From Alphaproteobacteria bacterium (GTDB lineage: Bacteria > Pseudomonadota > Alphaproteobacteria > Micropepsales > Micropepsaceae), in contig CANJJD010000015.1 in NCBI GenBank assembly GCA_947474645.1, positions 1 to 57,606 on the forward strand: 57,606 bases of DNA, in the 5' to 3' direction. The notes beneath the pieces are model-generated. The model had not been told where the DNA came from. It saw only the letters and a list, made by a program, of their open reading frames with translations, and did not search any database. Of this stretch, positions 29,717-39,075 are shown in pieces; the stretch's first letter is position 1; each line of letters opens with the position of its first letter. The translations under genes were made by a program, and so were the position numbers.

Positions 29717-29785
29717 CGCTTCTATTCTTAAAGCGTGGATGCTGCCCTTCGCACCGGCGGTCCTCGCTGCCAGGAGATTCCAGTC

Positions 29786-30313
29786 ATGACGTCCATTTCC
29801 CGTTCCCTGAAATTTGCCTGCCTGTCGGCCGCCCTGATCCTGGGCGCCTGCACGCAAAAGAAGGAGGCGGTGAACACGGCTCCGCCGCCCCCGCCGGCAC
29901 CAATGGCCTCGGCCCCCGCGCCCGTCACCTCCTCGATCCTGCCGGGCAGCGCCGAGGACTTCCGCGTCAATGTCGGCGACACCGTCCATTTCGGCTACAA
30001 CGAGTACGGCATCCAGGAGGCCGACAAGGGCATCCTGGGCCGCCAGGCCGCCTGGTTGCAGAAGTATCCGGCGGTTCGCGTCTCGGTTGAAGGCCATGCC
30101 GACGAGCGCGGCACCCGCGAATACAACCTGGCGCTGGGCGCGCGCCGCGCCAATGCGGTGAAGGAGTATCTGGTCAGCCAGGGCGTCTCCACCGGCCGCC
30201 TCGAAACCGTTTCCTACGGCAAGGAACGTCCGGTCTGCACCGAGTCCAGCGAGAGCTGCTGGTCGCAAAATCGCCGCGGCGTCACTGTCGTCACCGGCGG
30301 TGCCAATTCCTAA
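29786..30313 (+). CDS. pal: Peptidoglycan-associated lipoprotein Pal
   Basis: Outer-membrane lipoprotein tethering the cell wall and cycling with TolB. The 175-residue precursor has the lipobox LILGAC (Cys about residue 22), a short Pro-rich linker, and the OmpA-like domain with EGHADERGTREYNLALGARRA, where the peptidoglycan-binding Asp and Arg are intact. ATG 29786 follows CAGGAGA. A strong terminator lies 16 bases after the stop, so pal ends a transcript. Confidence 0.96.
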   Translation: MTSISRSLKFACLSAALILGACTQKKEAVNTAPPPPPAPMASAPAPVTSSILPGSAEDFRVNVGDTVHFGYNEYGIQEADKGILGRQAAWLQKYPAVRVSVEGHADERGTREYNLALGARRANAVKEYLVSQGVSTGRLETVSYGKERPVCTESSESCWSQNRRGVTVVTGGANS

Positions 30314-30328
30314 CCTGCGTTCGTTTTA

Positions 30329-30365
30329 AAAAGGGGCGCGGGGTAAAACCCGCGCCCCTTTTGCT
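30329..30365 (+). terminator. Rho-independent terminator after pal
   Basis: AAAAGGGGCGCGGG (30329-30342) pairs with CCCGCGCCCCTTTT (30349-30362), a 14-bp perfect stem, then TGC. It separates pal from the cpoB gene, whose start follows only 20 bases later. Confidence 0.88.
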
Positions 30366-30381
30366 TTAAAGGTCGCTCCTG

Positions 30382-31338
30382 ATGATCAAGCACGTTGCGG
30401 TTCCGGTTCTGGCACTCATCCTTTTCTGCGTGCCGGCCAGCGCCCAGTTGTTCGGTCCCAGCGACGAGGAAAAAGCCCGCGAGGCGTTCCAGACCAATGG
30501 CGTGCGGGAGCTGCAGGATGTCACCCGCCAGCAGGATGTCCGCATCAAGAGCCTGGAAGACAAGGTCCAGGGGCTGACCCAGAGCCTGAGCCAGGCGACC
30601 GGCGCCAATGAGGAATTGGGCCACCAGCTTCAATTGCAGAACGACAAGATCGACAAGATGCAGAAGGATTTCGCCTACCGGCTCTGCACCCTCTCGGCGC
30701 AGCAACTGGGCGCAGGCGATTCCATGAACTGCGCCGCGGCCGGCACGGCATCGGCCGCCGTCATGCCGCCACAGCCTTATTCCCAGATGCGTCCCGGCGA
30801 TCCGCTTCCGCCCCTCGGCGGTAGCCCCACCATTGACGCCAGCGGTGGCTTTAATGCGGCGTCCGATGAGCCCCTGCGCGGCCGGCCGCCCGGTATCCTG
30901 GGCACGCTTCCGGTTGGTCCGGGGCCGCTGAACGGCTCCCTGGCGCCCACGTCCAATTCGGCCCAGTACGACCAGGCCATGAACCTGATGAGCCGCGCCC
31001 AGTATGACGAAGCCGCGGCGGCGTTTCGCGGCTATGCCGATGCCAATCCCGGCGATACCGACCTTTCGCCCCAGGCGATCTATTGGGTGGCCAACATAAG
31101 TTTCATCCGCCAGGACTATGCCCCGGCGGCGCGCACCTTCGCCGAAGTGATCAAGAAATATCCCAAGTCACAGCGCGCCCCCGAGGCTATGCTGAAGCTG
31201 GCCCAGTCCTTCATGGGCATGGGACAGAAATCGGAAGGCTGCACCACGCTTGGCCTCATCAAGTCGAAATACCCCGGCGCCAACCCGCAGACCCTCGGCC
31301 AGGCCGCGAGCCTCCGCAAAACGGCCTGCAGCAAGTAA
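30382..31338 (+). CDS. cpoB: Tol-Pal system protein CpoB/YbgF
   Basis: Periplasmic coordinator of PBP1b and Tol at the division site. The 318-residue precursor has a signal peptide (FCVPASAQ), an N-terminal coiled-coil (DEEKAREAFQTNGVRELQDV, QDVRIKSLEDKVQGLTQSL), a Pro/Gly-rich linker and TPR repeats (YDQAMNLMSRAQYDEAAAAF, APAARTFAEVIKKYPKSQRA). It fits the YbgF family in order and length. An intervening terminator means it may have its own promoter. Its 3' end overlaps or abuts tilS. Confidence 0.93.
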   Translation: MIKHVAVPVLALILFCVPASAQLFGPSDEEKAREAFQTNGVRELQDVTRQQDVRIKSLEDKVQGLTQSLSQATGANEELGHQLQLQNDKIDKMQKDFAYRLCTLSAQQLGAGDSMNCAAAGTASAAVMPPQPYSQMRPGDPLPPLGGSPTIDASGGFNAASDEPLRGRPPGILGTLPVGPGPLNGSLAPTSNSAQYDQAMNLMSRAQYDEAAAAFRGYADANPGDTDLSPQAIYWVANISFIRQDYAPAARTFAEVIKKYPKSQRAPEAMLKLAQSFMGMGQKSEGCTTLGLIKSKYPGANPQTLGQAASLRKTACSK

Positions 31339-31363
31339 GCTCGGCGCAGCCTTTGCTGCGGCG

Positions 31364-32365
31364 ATGGCGGATCACGACGGTCCCATCGCCGTTGCGGTGT
31401 CCGGCGGCAGCGACTCCCTTGCCCTGATGCATCTGCTGCGCGGCTTCGCCAAAGCCCGCAAGCGGCCGGCGCCCCTTGTGCTGACGGTGGATCACGGCTT
31501 GCACAAATCCTCCGCCGCCAATGCCAGGAAGGTTGCTGCCTGGGCGACGAAGGCTGGACTGAAAACTGAAATCCTCACCTGGACCGGCAGCAAACCCAAA
31601 AGCGGCATCGAGGCGGCGGCGCGTGAGGCGCGCTATCGCCTGATGGGCGAATGGCTGGCCAAGCGCAAGATCGCCACCCTGTTTGTCGGCCATACCGGCG
31701 ACGACCAGGCGGAGACTTTTCTTTTGCGCCTGGCGCGCGGCAGCGGCTTGGACGGGCTGGCGGCCATGCGCGCCCGCAGCCCCTGGCCGGTGCCGGGCTT
31801 TGCCGGCCTGATGGTGGCGCGGCCGCTGCTGGATGCATCCCGCGATGAATTGCGGGCCCATCTGAAATCCCTGAAGCAGCCCTGGCTGGACGATCCCATG
31901 AATGACGATCCCGCCTTCGACCGGGTGAAGATCCGAAAGGCCATGGCGGCGCTGGCCGAGGCCGGCCTGACGGCGCCGCGCATCGCCGCGGCGGCGGCGC
32001 ATCTGGCCCGGGCGCGCGAGAGTCTTGAGATCGTCACCGAGGCGGTGCTGGCGCGGGCGGTGCGCACGCAGCCCAGCGGGGTGCTGCTGGACCCCGCCGT
32101 GCTGGTGGCGGCGCCGCGCGAGGTGGGCCTGCGCGCCCTGGCCGGGGTGCTGATGGCGGTGTCCGGCCAGGCCTACCGGCCGCGATTCGAGGCGCTGGAG
32201 CGGCTTTTCGACCGGATCGGCGGCGGCACCTTGGGCGCCGGCGCCACGCTGCATGGCTGTCACATTCGCCCGGCGGGCAGGGCGGGCAAAGATTTTGTCC
32301 CCGCGGCCCTGTGGCTGACGCCGGAAAGTCCAAGGAAAACCGTGAGTTCCACCGGCAAAGCCTGA
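31364..32365 (+). CDS. tilS: tRNA(Ile) lysidine synthetase TilS
   Basis: Converts C34 of tRNA(Ile2) to lysidine so that AUA is read. The N-type ATP PP-loop SGGSDS lies at about residue 13, with DHGLHKSSAANARKVAAWA, GHTGDDQAETFLLRLARGSG and IRKAMAALAEAG conserved. ATG 31364 gives 333 residues. Because the upstream in-frame sequence KLGAAFAAA resembles the helix found before the loop in relatives, translation could begin earlier (TTG 31250, inside cpoB). The C-terminal domain is shorter than in E. coli (432 residues), common in alphaproteobacteria. Confidence 0.9.
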   Translation: MADHDGPIAVAVSGGSDSLALMHLLRGFAKARKRPAPLVLTVDHGLHKSSAANARKVAAWATKAGLKTEILTWTGSKPKSGIEAAAREARYRLMGEWLAKRKIATLFVGHTGDDQAETFLLRLARGSGLDGLAAMRARSPWPVPGFAGLMVARPLLDASRDELRAHLKSLKQPWLDDPMNDDPAFDRVKIRKAMAALAEAGLTAPRIAAAAAHLARARESLEIVTEAVLARAVRTQPSGVLLDPAVLVAAPREVGLRALAGVLMAVSGQAYRPRFEALERLFDRIGGGTLGAGATLHGCHIRPAGRAGKDFVPAALWLTPESPRKTVSSTGKA

Positions 32366-32501
32366 CGGGCTTTTCCATGCTGTGTTGCGGTAGCGCCCCA
32401 AAACTCTTAACGTTTTGATGGCTGGCAATGCGCTAAAACCGTCCTATCTATGTAAAGGGCGGGTGCCCGGCTCATACCCGGCAAGTAGAGAAGGACGGCC
32501 T

Positions 32502-34430
32502 TTGAATAACCTGAGAAATCTCGCGCTGTGGATCGTCATCGCGCTGCTGCTGGTCTTCCTGTTCAACCTGTTCCAGGGCACGAGCCAGCACACCCCCGCC
32601 TCGGCCATCACCTATTCGCGCTTCACCGAGCAGGTCGTCCAGAACCAGGTCAAGAAAGTCACCTTCCAGGGCGAAGCGGTGAAAGGCGAGCTGACCGGCG
32701 GTCAGCCCTTCACCACCACCGTGCCGAGCAATGACAGCACGCTGTGGCCGCTGCTCAAGGCGCACAATGTCGATACCACGGTCACGCCCGCCGAAGACGG
32801 GTTCAACCTGCTGGCCATTTTCATCAACTGGTTCCCCATGCTGCTGATCTTCGGCGTGTGGGTGTTCTTCCTGCGCCAGATGCAGTCGGGCGGCGGCAAG
32901 GCGATGGGCTTCGGCAAATCGCGCGCCAAGCTCCTGACCGAGCGCCAGGGCCGCGTGACGTTCGAAGACGTTGCCGGCGTGGACGAAGCCAAGGACGACC
33001 TGAAGGAAATCGTGGACTTCCTGCGCGACCCGCAGAAATTCCAGCGCCTGGGCGGCCGCATTCCCAAGGGCGTGCTGCTGGTCGGCCCCCCGGGTACCGG
33101 CAAGACGCTTCTGGCGCGCGCCATCGCGGGCGAAGCCAATGTGCCCTTCTTCACCATTTCGGGTTCGGACTTTGTCGAAATGTTCGTCGGCGTGGGCGCA
33201 AGCCGCGTGCGCGACATGTTCGAGCAGGCCAAGAAGAATTCGCCCTGCATCGTCTTCATCGACGAAATCGACGCGGTCGGCCGCCATCGCGGCGCCGGCC
33301 TGGGCGGCGGCAATGACGAGCGCGAACAGACCCTCAATCAGTTGCTGGTCGAGATGGACGGGTTCGAAGCCAATGAAAGCGTCATCCTGATCGCCGCCAC
33401 CAACCGTCCCGACGTGCTGGACCCGGCGTTGCTGCGTCCCGGCCGTTTCGACCGCCATGTCGTGGTGCCCAATCCGGATCTCGCCGGCCGCGAGAAGATC
33501 CTGCGCGTCCATCTGCGCAAGGTTCCGCTGGCGCCCGACGTGGACCCGCGCACCATCGCGCGCGGCACGCCCGGCTTCTCCGGCGCCGATCTCGCCAACC
33601 TGGTGAATGAAGGCGCGCTGCTGGCGGCCCGCCGCGGCAAGCGCGTCGTGACCATGAGCGAACTGGAAGACGCCAAGGACAAGGTGATGATGGGCGCCGA
33701 GCGCCGCTCCATGGCCATGAGCGACGAGGAAAAGAAGCTCACCGCCTATCACGAAGCTGGCCATGCCATCATCGCCATCACGGTGGAAGGCTCCGACCCG
33801 ATTCATAAGGCCACCATCATCCCGCGCGGCCGTGCGCTGGGCATGGTGATGCGCCTGCCGGAACGCGATGCCCTGTCGCTGACCCGCCAGAAGATGCTGG
33901 CCGACCTGGCCGTCGCCTTCGGCGGCCGCCTGGCCGAGGAAATCGTCTTCGGCCATGACAAGGTCACCACCGGCGCCCAGAGCGACATCGAGCAGGCCAC
34001 CCGCATGGCCCGCGCCATGGTCACCCGCTTCGGCATGTCGGACAAGCTGGGCCCGATCGCCTATGCCGAGAACCAGGAAGAAGTCTTCCTGGGGCACAGC
34101 GTGTCGCGCACCCAGAACATCTCCGAAGCCACGGCCCAGACGATTGATGCGGAAATCCACCGCATCATCGATGAGAGCTATCAGCGGGCCAAGGAAATCC
34201 TCACCAGCCGCCAGAGCGATCTGAACGTGCTGGCGCGCGGTTTGCTGGAATACGAAACCCTGACGGGCGATGAGATCATCGCCCTGCTCAAGGGCATTCC
34301 CCCGGTCCGTACGCCTTACGAGGATCCGGTGCTGCCGGCCCGCGGCGAAGGCACCAGCGTGCCGGTGGCGGGCAAGCCCCGTCCGGCAGGGCCTGGGCCG
34401 ATCATCAGCCCCGAGCCGCAGCCTCGCTAA
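32502..34430 (+). CDS. ftsH: ATP-dependent zinc metalloprotease FtsH
   Basis: Membrane-anchored AAA protease degrading LpxC, sigma32 and misfolded membrane proteins. Two membrane helices ([18 protein letters not shown] and [22 protein letters not shown]) flank a periplasmic domain. Then come Walker A GPPGTGKT, Walker [13 protein letters not shown], the SRH region [20 protein letters not shown] and the zinc motif HEAGH. TTG 32502 is chosen as start: AAGGA lies 6 bases upstream and the helix directly follows. That gives 642 residues, a typical size. The tilS-ftsH order is conserved in proteobacteria. Confidence 0.96.
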   Translation: MNNLRNLALWIVIALLLVFLFNLFQGTSQHTPASAITYSRFTEQVVQNQVKKVTFQGEAVKGELTGGQPFTTTVPSNDSTLWPLLKAHNVDTTVTPAEDGFNLLAIFINWFPMLLIFGVWVFFLRQMQSGGGKAMGFGKSRAKLLTERQGRVTFEDVAGVDEAKDDLKEIVDFLRDPQKFQRLGGRIPKGVLLVGPPGTGKTLLARAIAGEANVPFFTISGSDFVEMFVGVGASRVRDMFEQAKKNSPCIVFIDEIDAVGRHRGAGLGGGNDEREQTLNQLLVEMDGFEANESVILIAATNRPDVLDPALLRPGRFDRHVVVPNPDLAGREKILRVHLRKVPLAPDVDPRTIARGTPGFSGADLANLVNEGALLAARRGKRVVTMSELEDAKDKVMMGAERRSMAMSDEEKKLTAYHEAGHAIIAITVEGSDPIHKATIIPRGRALGMVMRLPERDALSLTRQKMLADLAVAFGGRLAEEIVFGHDKVTTGAQSDIEQATRMARAMVTRFGMSDKLGPIAYAENQEEVFLGHSVSRTQNISEATAQTIDAEIHRIIDESYQRAKEILTSRQSDLNVLARGLLEYETLTGDEIIALLKGIPPVRTPYEDPVLPARGEGTSVPVAGKPRPAGPGPIISPEPQPR

Positions 34431-34447
34431 GGCAAATCGATGAGACG

Positions 34448-34478
34448 AAAAGGGCGGCTTTGGCCGCCCTTTTCTTTT
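34448..34478 (+). terminator. Rho-independent terminator after ftsH
   Basis: AAAAGGGCGGC, loop TTTG, then GCCGCCCTTTT form a perfect 11-bp stem (34448-34473) followed by CTTTT. It lies 18 bases after ftsH and only 15 before folP, so folP must be read through or have a promoter overlapping ftsH. Confidence 0.88.
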
Positions 34479-34492
34479 AAGCTGCGCTGGCC

Positions 34493-35296
34493 ATGAAAAT
34501 CCTCGGCATCCTCAACGTCACCGCCGACAGTTTTTCGGACGGCGGCAAGTATCTGGCGCCGGAGGCGGCAATCGCGCACGCCCTGACGCTGGCGCGGGAC
34601 GGCGCCGATATCATCGATGTCGGCGCGGCCTCGTCCAATCCCGACGCAGGCGCGGTTGCGCCTGATGTGGAGATCGCCCGCCTGGCGGCCGTGATCCCGG
34701 CGCTGAAGGAAAAGGGGCTGTCCCTTTCCATCGACAGCTTCGCCACGGACGTGCAGCGCTGGGCGCTGGAACAGGGCGTGGATTATCTCAACGACATTCA
34801 CGGTTTTGCCGACACGGCGCTTTATCCCGTGATGGCCGCGTCGCCGGCCAAGCTGATCGTGATGCACGCCATCCAGGCGCGCGGCGTCGCCACCCGCGAG
34901 GATGTGCCACCGGACCAGATCATGGACCGCATCTTCCAGTTCTTTGATGCCCGGCTGGCGGCGCTAGAAAATGCGGGCATCGCACGCGAACGCCTGATCC
35001 TGGACCCCGGCATGGGCTTTTTCTTAGGGACCAATCCCCAGACCTCGCTGACAGTGCTGGACCGGCTGCCCGAGCTTGCGCAACGCTATGGCCTGCCGCT
35101 GCTGGTGTCGGTGTCGCGCAAGTCGTTCCTGCGGGCGCTGGCGGACAATGACCAGACCCGGCTGGAAAGCATGGGTGCCGCCACCGAGGCCCTGGCGGTC
35201 AGCCAGGGCGGCGCGGACTATATCCGCACCCATGCGCCTGCCGCCCTTCGCCATGGCCTTAAGGGACTGGAAAGCCTAGGAAAGACGGCGCGTTAA
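34493..35296 (+). CDS. folP: Dihydropteroate synthase of the Sul-like lineage
   Basis: Condenses DHPP with p-aminobenzoate, the step blocked by sulfonamides. The 267-residue product begins [20 protein letters not shown]. It carries [50 protein letters not shown] (D171) and [11 protein letters not shown] (K210). Ordinary FolP has forms such as DPGFGFGK; the stretch DPGMGFFLG, then [16 protein letters not shown] and [10 protein letters not shown], matches mobile Sul1 and Sul2 as I remember them. glmM follows, as beside sul2. Whether this enzyme is drug-insensitive is not shown. A weak ribosome site precedes the ATG. Confidence 0.92.
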   Translation: MKILGILNVTADSFSDGGKYLAPEAAIAHALTLARDGADIIDVGAASSNPDAGAVAPDVEIARLAAVIPALKEKGLSLSIDSFATDVQRWALEQGVDYLNDIHGFADTALYPVMAASPAKLIVMHAIQARGVATREDVPPDQIMDRIFQFFDARLAALENAGIARERLILDPGMGFFLGTNPQTSLTVLDRLPELAQRYGLPLLVSVSRKSFLRALADNDQTRLESMGAATEALAVSQGGADYIRTHAPAALRHGLKGLESLGKTAR

Positions 35297-35348
35297 CCCT
35301 CGTAAACCCGATTGTGTTAAAACAGCCGCCTCGCATCAGGACCCCTGC

Positions 35349-36695
35349 ATGACCCGCAAGTATTTCGGCACCGACGGCATCCGCGGCCGCACCAACACCG
35401 CCAAGCTCACGCCCGAATTGGCGATGAAGGCGGGGATGGCGGCGGGGCGCATCTTTACCCGTGGCGAGCATCGCCACCGGGTGGTGATCGGCAAGGATAC
35501 CCGCCTGTCGGGCTACATGATCGAAAGCGCGCTGGTTTCCGGCTTCACCGCCGTGGGCATGGACGTGTTCCAGTTCGGCCCGCTGCCCACCCCGGCCGTG
35601 GCCATGCTGACCCGTTCCTTGCGCGCCGACCTGGGCGTGATGATCACCGCCTCGCACAATCCCTTCGAGGATAACGGCATCAAGTTCTTCGGCCCCGACG
35701 GCATGAAACTGTCCGACGCGGTCGAGATGGAGATCGAGGCCTTGATGGCCGCCAGCCTGGAGCAGGGCCTGGCGCCCGCCGCCCGCATCGGCCGCGCCAA
35801 GCGCATTGACGACAGCCAGGCGCGCTATATCGAATTCGCCAAGCGCACTTTTCCGCGCAACTTGCGCCTTGATGGCTTGCGCATCGTGATCGATTGCGCC
35901 CATGGCGCCGCTTACAAGGTGGCGCCGGAAGTGCTGTGGGAACTGGGCGCCGACATCGTGCCGATGGGCGTGACGCCGGACGGCACCAACATCAACCAGG
36001 AATGCGGCTCGACCGCGCCGGCGGCGATGTGCGCCCGGGTGCGCGAAGTGTGCGCCGATTTCGGCATCGCGCTGGACGGCGACGCCGACCGGGTGGTGAT
36101 GGCCGACGAGCATGGCCGCATCATTGACGGCGACCAGATCCTGGCCCTGATCGCCAAGAGCTGGTCCAAGAACGAGCGGCTCAAGGGCGGCGGCGTGGTC
36201 GGCACCGTGATGTCCAATGCGGGCCTGGACCGCTATCTCAAGAGTCTGAACTTATCTCTTGCGCGTTCGGCGGTGGGCGACCGCTATGTGCTGGAGGAAA
36301 TGGCCAAGGGCGGCTTCAATGTCGGCGGCGAACAGTCCGGCCACATCATCCTGTCGGATTTTTCCACCACCGGCGACGGCATGGTGGCGGCGCTGCAGGT
36401 GCTGGCGGTGCTGGCGCAGGAAGGCAGACCCGCCTCGGAAGCGGCGCATCTGTATGAGCCGCTGCCGCAGGTGCTGGAGAATGTGCGCTTCAAGAAGGGC
36501 TCGCCGCTGGACAATGACAAGGTCAAGTCCAGCATCGAATCCGCCAATGCCAAATTGGGCGCCGGCGGGCGCATCCTGGTGCGCAAGTCCGGCACCGAAC
36601 CCCTGATCCGCGTCATGGCCGAAGGCGAGGACGAAAAGGTGGTGCGCGCCGTGGTGCGCCAGATCGCCAGCGCCATCGAAGAAGTCGCCGCCTAG
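35349..36695 (+). CDS. glmM: Phosphoglucosamine mutase
   Basis: Converts glucosamine-6-phosphate to glucosamine-1-phosphate for UDP-GlcNAc, needed for peptidoglycan and LPS. The 448-residue product starts [15 protein letters not shown]. It has the phosphoserine loop [11 protein letters not shown] (active Ser about residue 100), the metal loop DGDADRVVM and the C-terminal [13 protein letters not shown]. It lies 52 bases from folP and overlaps thiD by 1 base (TAGTG). The folP-glmM order is widespread in proteobacteria. Confidence 0.96.
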   Translation: MTRKYFGTDGIRGRTNTAKLTPELAMKAGMAAGRIFTRGEHRHRVVIGKDTRLSGYMIESALVSGFTAVGMDVFQFGPLPTPAVAMLTRSLRADLGVMITASHNPFEDNGIKFFGPDGMKLSDAVEMEIEALMAASLEQGLAPAARIGRAKRIDDSQARYIEFAKRTFPRNLRLDGLRIVIDCAHGAAYKVAPEVLWELGADIVPMGVTPDGTNINQECGSTAPAAMCARVREVCADFGIALDGDADRVVMADEHGRIIDGDQILALIAKSWSKNERLKGGGVVGTVMSNAGLDRYLKSLNLSLARSAVGDRYVLEEMAKGGFNVGGEQSGHIILSDFSTTGDGMVAALQVLAVLAQEGRPASEAAHLYEPLPQVLENVRFKKGSPLDNDKVKSSIESANAKLGAGGRILVRKSGTEPLIRVMAEGEDEKVVRAVVRQIASAIEEVAA

Positions 36696-37480
36696 TGAAG
36701 CGCCTTTTTGTGATCGCCGGATCCGACTCGTCCGGCGGTGCGGGCATCCAGGCCGACCTCAAGACCGCGCAGGGCTTTGGCGTTTACGCCCAGACCGCGA
36801 TCACCGCCGTCACCGTGCAAAACACGCTGGGTGTCACCGGGGCGCATATCGTGCCGGTGGATGTGGTGCGGGACCAGATCATCGCCTGCCTGTCCGATAT
36901 CGGCGCCGACGCGATCAAGACCGGCATGTTGGGCAGCGCCGCGATGACCCAGATGGTGGCCGACACATTGGCCGAACATGCGCCCGGCATTCCCCTGGTG
37001 GTGGATCCGGTCATGGTGGCCAAGGGCGGCTCGTCCCTGCTGGACGATGATGCCATTGTGGTGCTGAAGAAAACACTGCTGCCGATGGCGGTTTTGGTGA
37101 CACCCAACCTGCCGGAGGCCGAGGCCTTGACCGGCATCCTGCCTGTCAGCGAACACCGGCTGCGCAACGCCGCCATGGTGTTCAAGCTGCTCGGCTGCAA
37201 TGCCGTCTTGTTCAAGGGCGGGCACGGTGAAGGTGCGACCGTGCGGGATACGCTGTGGTGCGACGGCGAGTTCACGGATTTCGAGGTGCCGCGCCAGGCC
37301 ACAATGCATACCCACGGCACCGGCTGCACCCTGGCCACCGCCATCGCCTGCGGGTTGGCGCAGGGCCGCGCCCTTCCGGATGCCGTAGCTCGCGCCCACG
37401 CCTACGTGCAGGCTGCGATCAAGGCCGCGCCGGGTTTGGGCAAGGGCCACGGCCCGCTAGGCCACATCACGCTTTCCTAG
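36695..37480 (+). CDS. thiD: Hydroxymethylpyrimidine/phosphomethylpyrimidine kinase
   Basis: Phosphorylates HMP and HMP-P for thiamine synthesis. A ribokinase-fold protein of 261 residues: IAGSDSSGGAGIQADLKT (substrate loop), KTGMLGSAAM, VVDPVMVAKGG, TPNLPEAEALTG and the anion hole HGTGCTLATAIA. GTG 36695 overlaps the glmM stop, so translation is coupled. With thiE at 10709 it is the second thiamine gene of this window; neither has a thiamine riboswitch nearby. Confidence 0.95.
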   Translation: MKRLFVIAGSDSSGGAGIQADLKTAQGFGVYAQTAITAVTVQNTLGVTGAHIVPVDVVRDQIIACLSDIGADAIKTGMLGSAAMTQMVADTLAEHAPGIPLVVDPVMVAKGGSSLLDDDAIVVLKKTLLPMAVLVTPNLPEAEALTGILPVSEHRLRNAAMVFKLLGCNAVLFKGGHGEGATVRDTLWCDGEFTDFEVPRQATMHTHGTGCTLATAIACGLAQGRALPDAVARAHAYVQAAIKAAPGLGKGHGPLGHITLS

Positions 37481-37537
37481 TAGCCTTGATCCAACGCCCG
37501 GACACACGGGCCAGGAAATGGTCAAGGGGAGGGTTCC

Positions 37538-38569
37538 ATGTCTGACAAATCTTTTGGCACACCATCACGCCGCAGCGCCGTGCAGCAACTGGCTTTGGGC
37601 GCCGCGTTGGCCGCGACATCGGCGAAGGCGCAAACGCCGCGCGCCGATTCCACGCCGGAGGATTTCGCGCGGCTACAGAAACAGCTTTCCAACTGGAACC
37701 GCTGGGGCGCGGACGACCAGATGGGCGCGGTGAACCTGATCACGCCGGCCAAGCGCAAGGCCGCGGTACGGCTGGTGCGCGAAGGTGCTTCCTATTCCAT
37801 GGCGCGCAATGCCGAAACCAAGGAAGCGGTGGACAATCCCGCACCCATCATCCGCAAGACCACGCGGGTAGGCAAAGGCCAGACACCGGGCAGCGCCGGC
37901 ATCGGCGGCACCGGTGACAATTTCTTCATCCAGTATCACGGCTATGCCCATACCCACATGGATACGATCTGCCACTTTCTCTATGAGGGGAAGATGTACA
38001 ACGGTTACAGCCAGGACGAGGTGACCGAGGACGGCGCCGCCAAGAACAGCATCATCAATTACAAGAACGGCATCATCACCCGCGGCGTGCTGATGGACAT
38101 GGCCCGCCACAAGGGCGTGGACTATCTGGAGCCGGGCACGGCGATCTATCCCGAAGACCTGGAAGCCTGGGAGAAGAAGGCGGGTGTGCGTGTCGGCGCC
38201 GGCGATGTGATGATTGTGCGCAGCGGCCGCTGGGCGCGGCGCGATGCCAAGGGTCCGTGGCCGATCCAGGGCGAGGGGCTTGCCGGGCTGCACATGTCCT
38301 GCGCCCGCTGGCTGCATGCCCGCGACGTCGCCATCCTGGGTGGCGACGGGGCGCAGGATGTGCTGCCCTCGATGGTCACCGGCGTCTCCCAGCCCATCCA
38401 TGCCTTGTGCATCGTCGCCATGGGCATGCCCATCTTCGACAATCTGGACCTGGAGCTGATCGGCCGCGAGGCGGAAAAGCGCAAGCGTTGGGATTTCCTG
38501 GTCACGGCCTCGCCCGCGGCGGTGCCCGGCGCCACCGGATCGGTGTTGAACCCCATCGCGACCTTCTGA
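37538..38569 (+). CDS. Exported cyclase-family protein (kynurenine formamidase-like fold)
   Basis: A 343-residue protein with a twin-arginine-like start (SRRSAVQQLALGAALAATSA) and AQ cleavage site. It carries the PF04199 cyclase motif: HGYAHTHMDTICHF (metal-binding His/Asp, about residues 134-147), TRGVLMDMARHKGVDYL, and GDVMIVRSGRW, then GLHMSCARWLHARDVAILGG. The family hydrolyses amide or lactone-like bonds, kynurenine formamidase being the best known. The reaction here is unknown. It begins 57 bases after thiD with AAGGGGAGGG upstream and is followed by an exported cupin. Confidence 0.82.
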   Translation: MSDKSFGTPSRRSAVQQLALGAALAATSAKAQTPRADSTPEDFARLQKQLSNWNRWGADDQMGAVNLITPAKRKAAVRLVREGASYSMARNAETKEAVDNPAPIIRKTTRVGKGQTPGSAGIGGTGDNFFIQYHGYAHTHMDTICHFLYEGKMYNGYSQDEVTEDGAAKNSIINYKNGIITRGVLMDMARHKGVDYLEPGTAIYPEDLEAWEKKAGVRVGAGDVMIVRSGRWARRDAKGPWPIQGEGLAGLHMSCARWLHARDVAILGGDGAQDVLPSMVTGVSQPIHALCIVAMGMPIFDNLDLELIGREAEKRKRWDFLVTASPAAVPGATGSVLNPIATF

Positions 38570-38587
38570 ACAACAAAGGGAATGGGA

Positions 38588-39067
38588 ATGAAAAAATTGA
38601 TCTTCGCTGCGCTGCTGGCCGCGCCCTTGGTTTGCGGCGCCCTGGCCCAAACGCCGCTGCGCAACCTGCCGCCGGAAGACTTCAAGTATATGCCATCGCG
38701 GGAAGTCGAGGCGTTGACCGACAAGCCGGGCCCCGGCGTCAAGACGGCGTTCCCCGTGGATCATGAGGATTACGACGTCGAATATGCCCAGCGCAGCGAC
38801 AAGGGCAACGAGCCGGAAGTGCATATGCACCGCACCCATTACATCCATGTTCTGTCAGGCGAGTCGGTCCTGACCTATGGCGGCACGGTTACCAATGCGC
38901 GCGACACGGGGCCGGGCCAGGTGCGCGGTGACGCCATTGCCGGCGGCACCAGCATCACGGTGCGCGCGGGCGATTTCCTGCAGATCCCGGCGGGCATGCC
39001 GCATCTGTTCGCAGTCACCAGCGCGACCGTCAAGTTCCGCTATGTGGTGTTCAACGCGCGGCGATAG
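38588..39067 (+). CDS. Exported cupin-domain protein
   Basis: A 159-residue protein with a signal peptide (LIFAALLAAPLVCGALAQ). A single cupin domain holds metal-ligand candidates HMHRTHYIHVLSGESVLTYG and, later, GDFLQIPAGMPHLFAV (second His motif). It starts 18 bases after the cyclase stop, so the two exported proteins are co-expressed and may act on the same small molecule. ATG 38588 fits AAAGGGA spacing better than ATG 38582. The enzyme activity, if any, is not identifiable. Confidence 0.8.
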   Translation: MKKLIFAALLAAPLVCGALAQTPLRNLPPEDFKYMPSREVEALTDKPGPGVKTAFPVDHEDYDVEYAQRSDKGNEPEVHMHRTHYIHVLSGESVLTYGGTVTNARDTGPGQVRGDAIAGGTSITVRAGDFLQIPAGMPHLFAVTSATVKFRYVVFNARR

Positions 39068-39075
39068 TTGAAGGC

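Noticed and set aside
36695-37537. Thiamine riboswitch for thiD or thiE
   Set aside because: Both genes start by overlap with an upstream gene, so no 5' leader exists to hold one.
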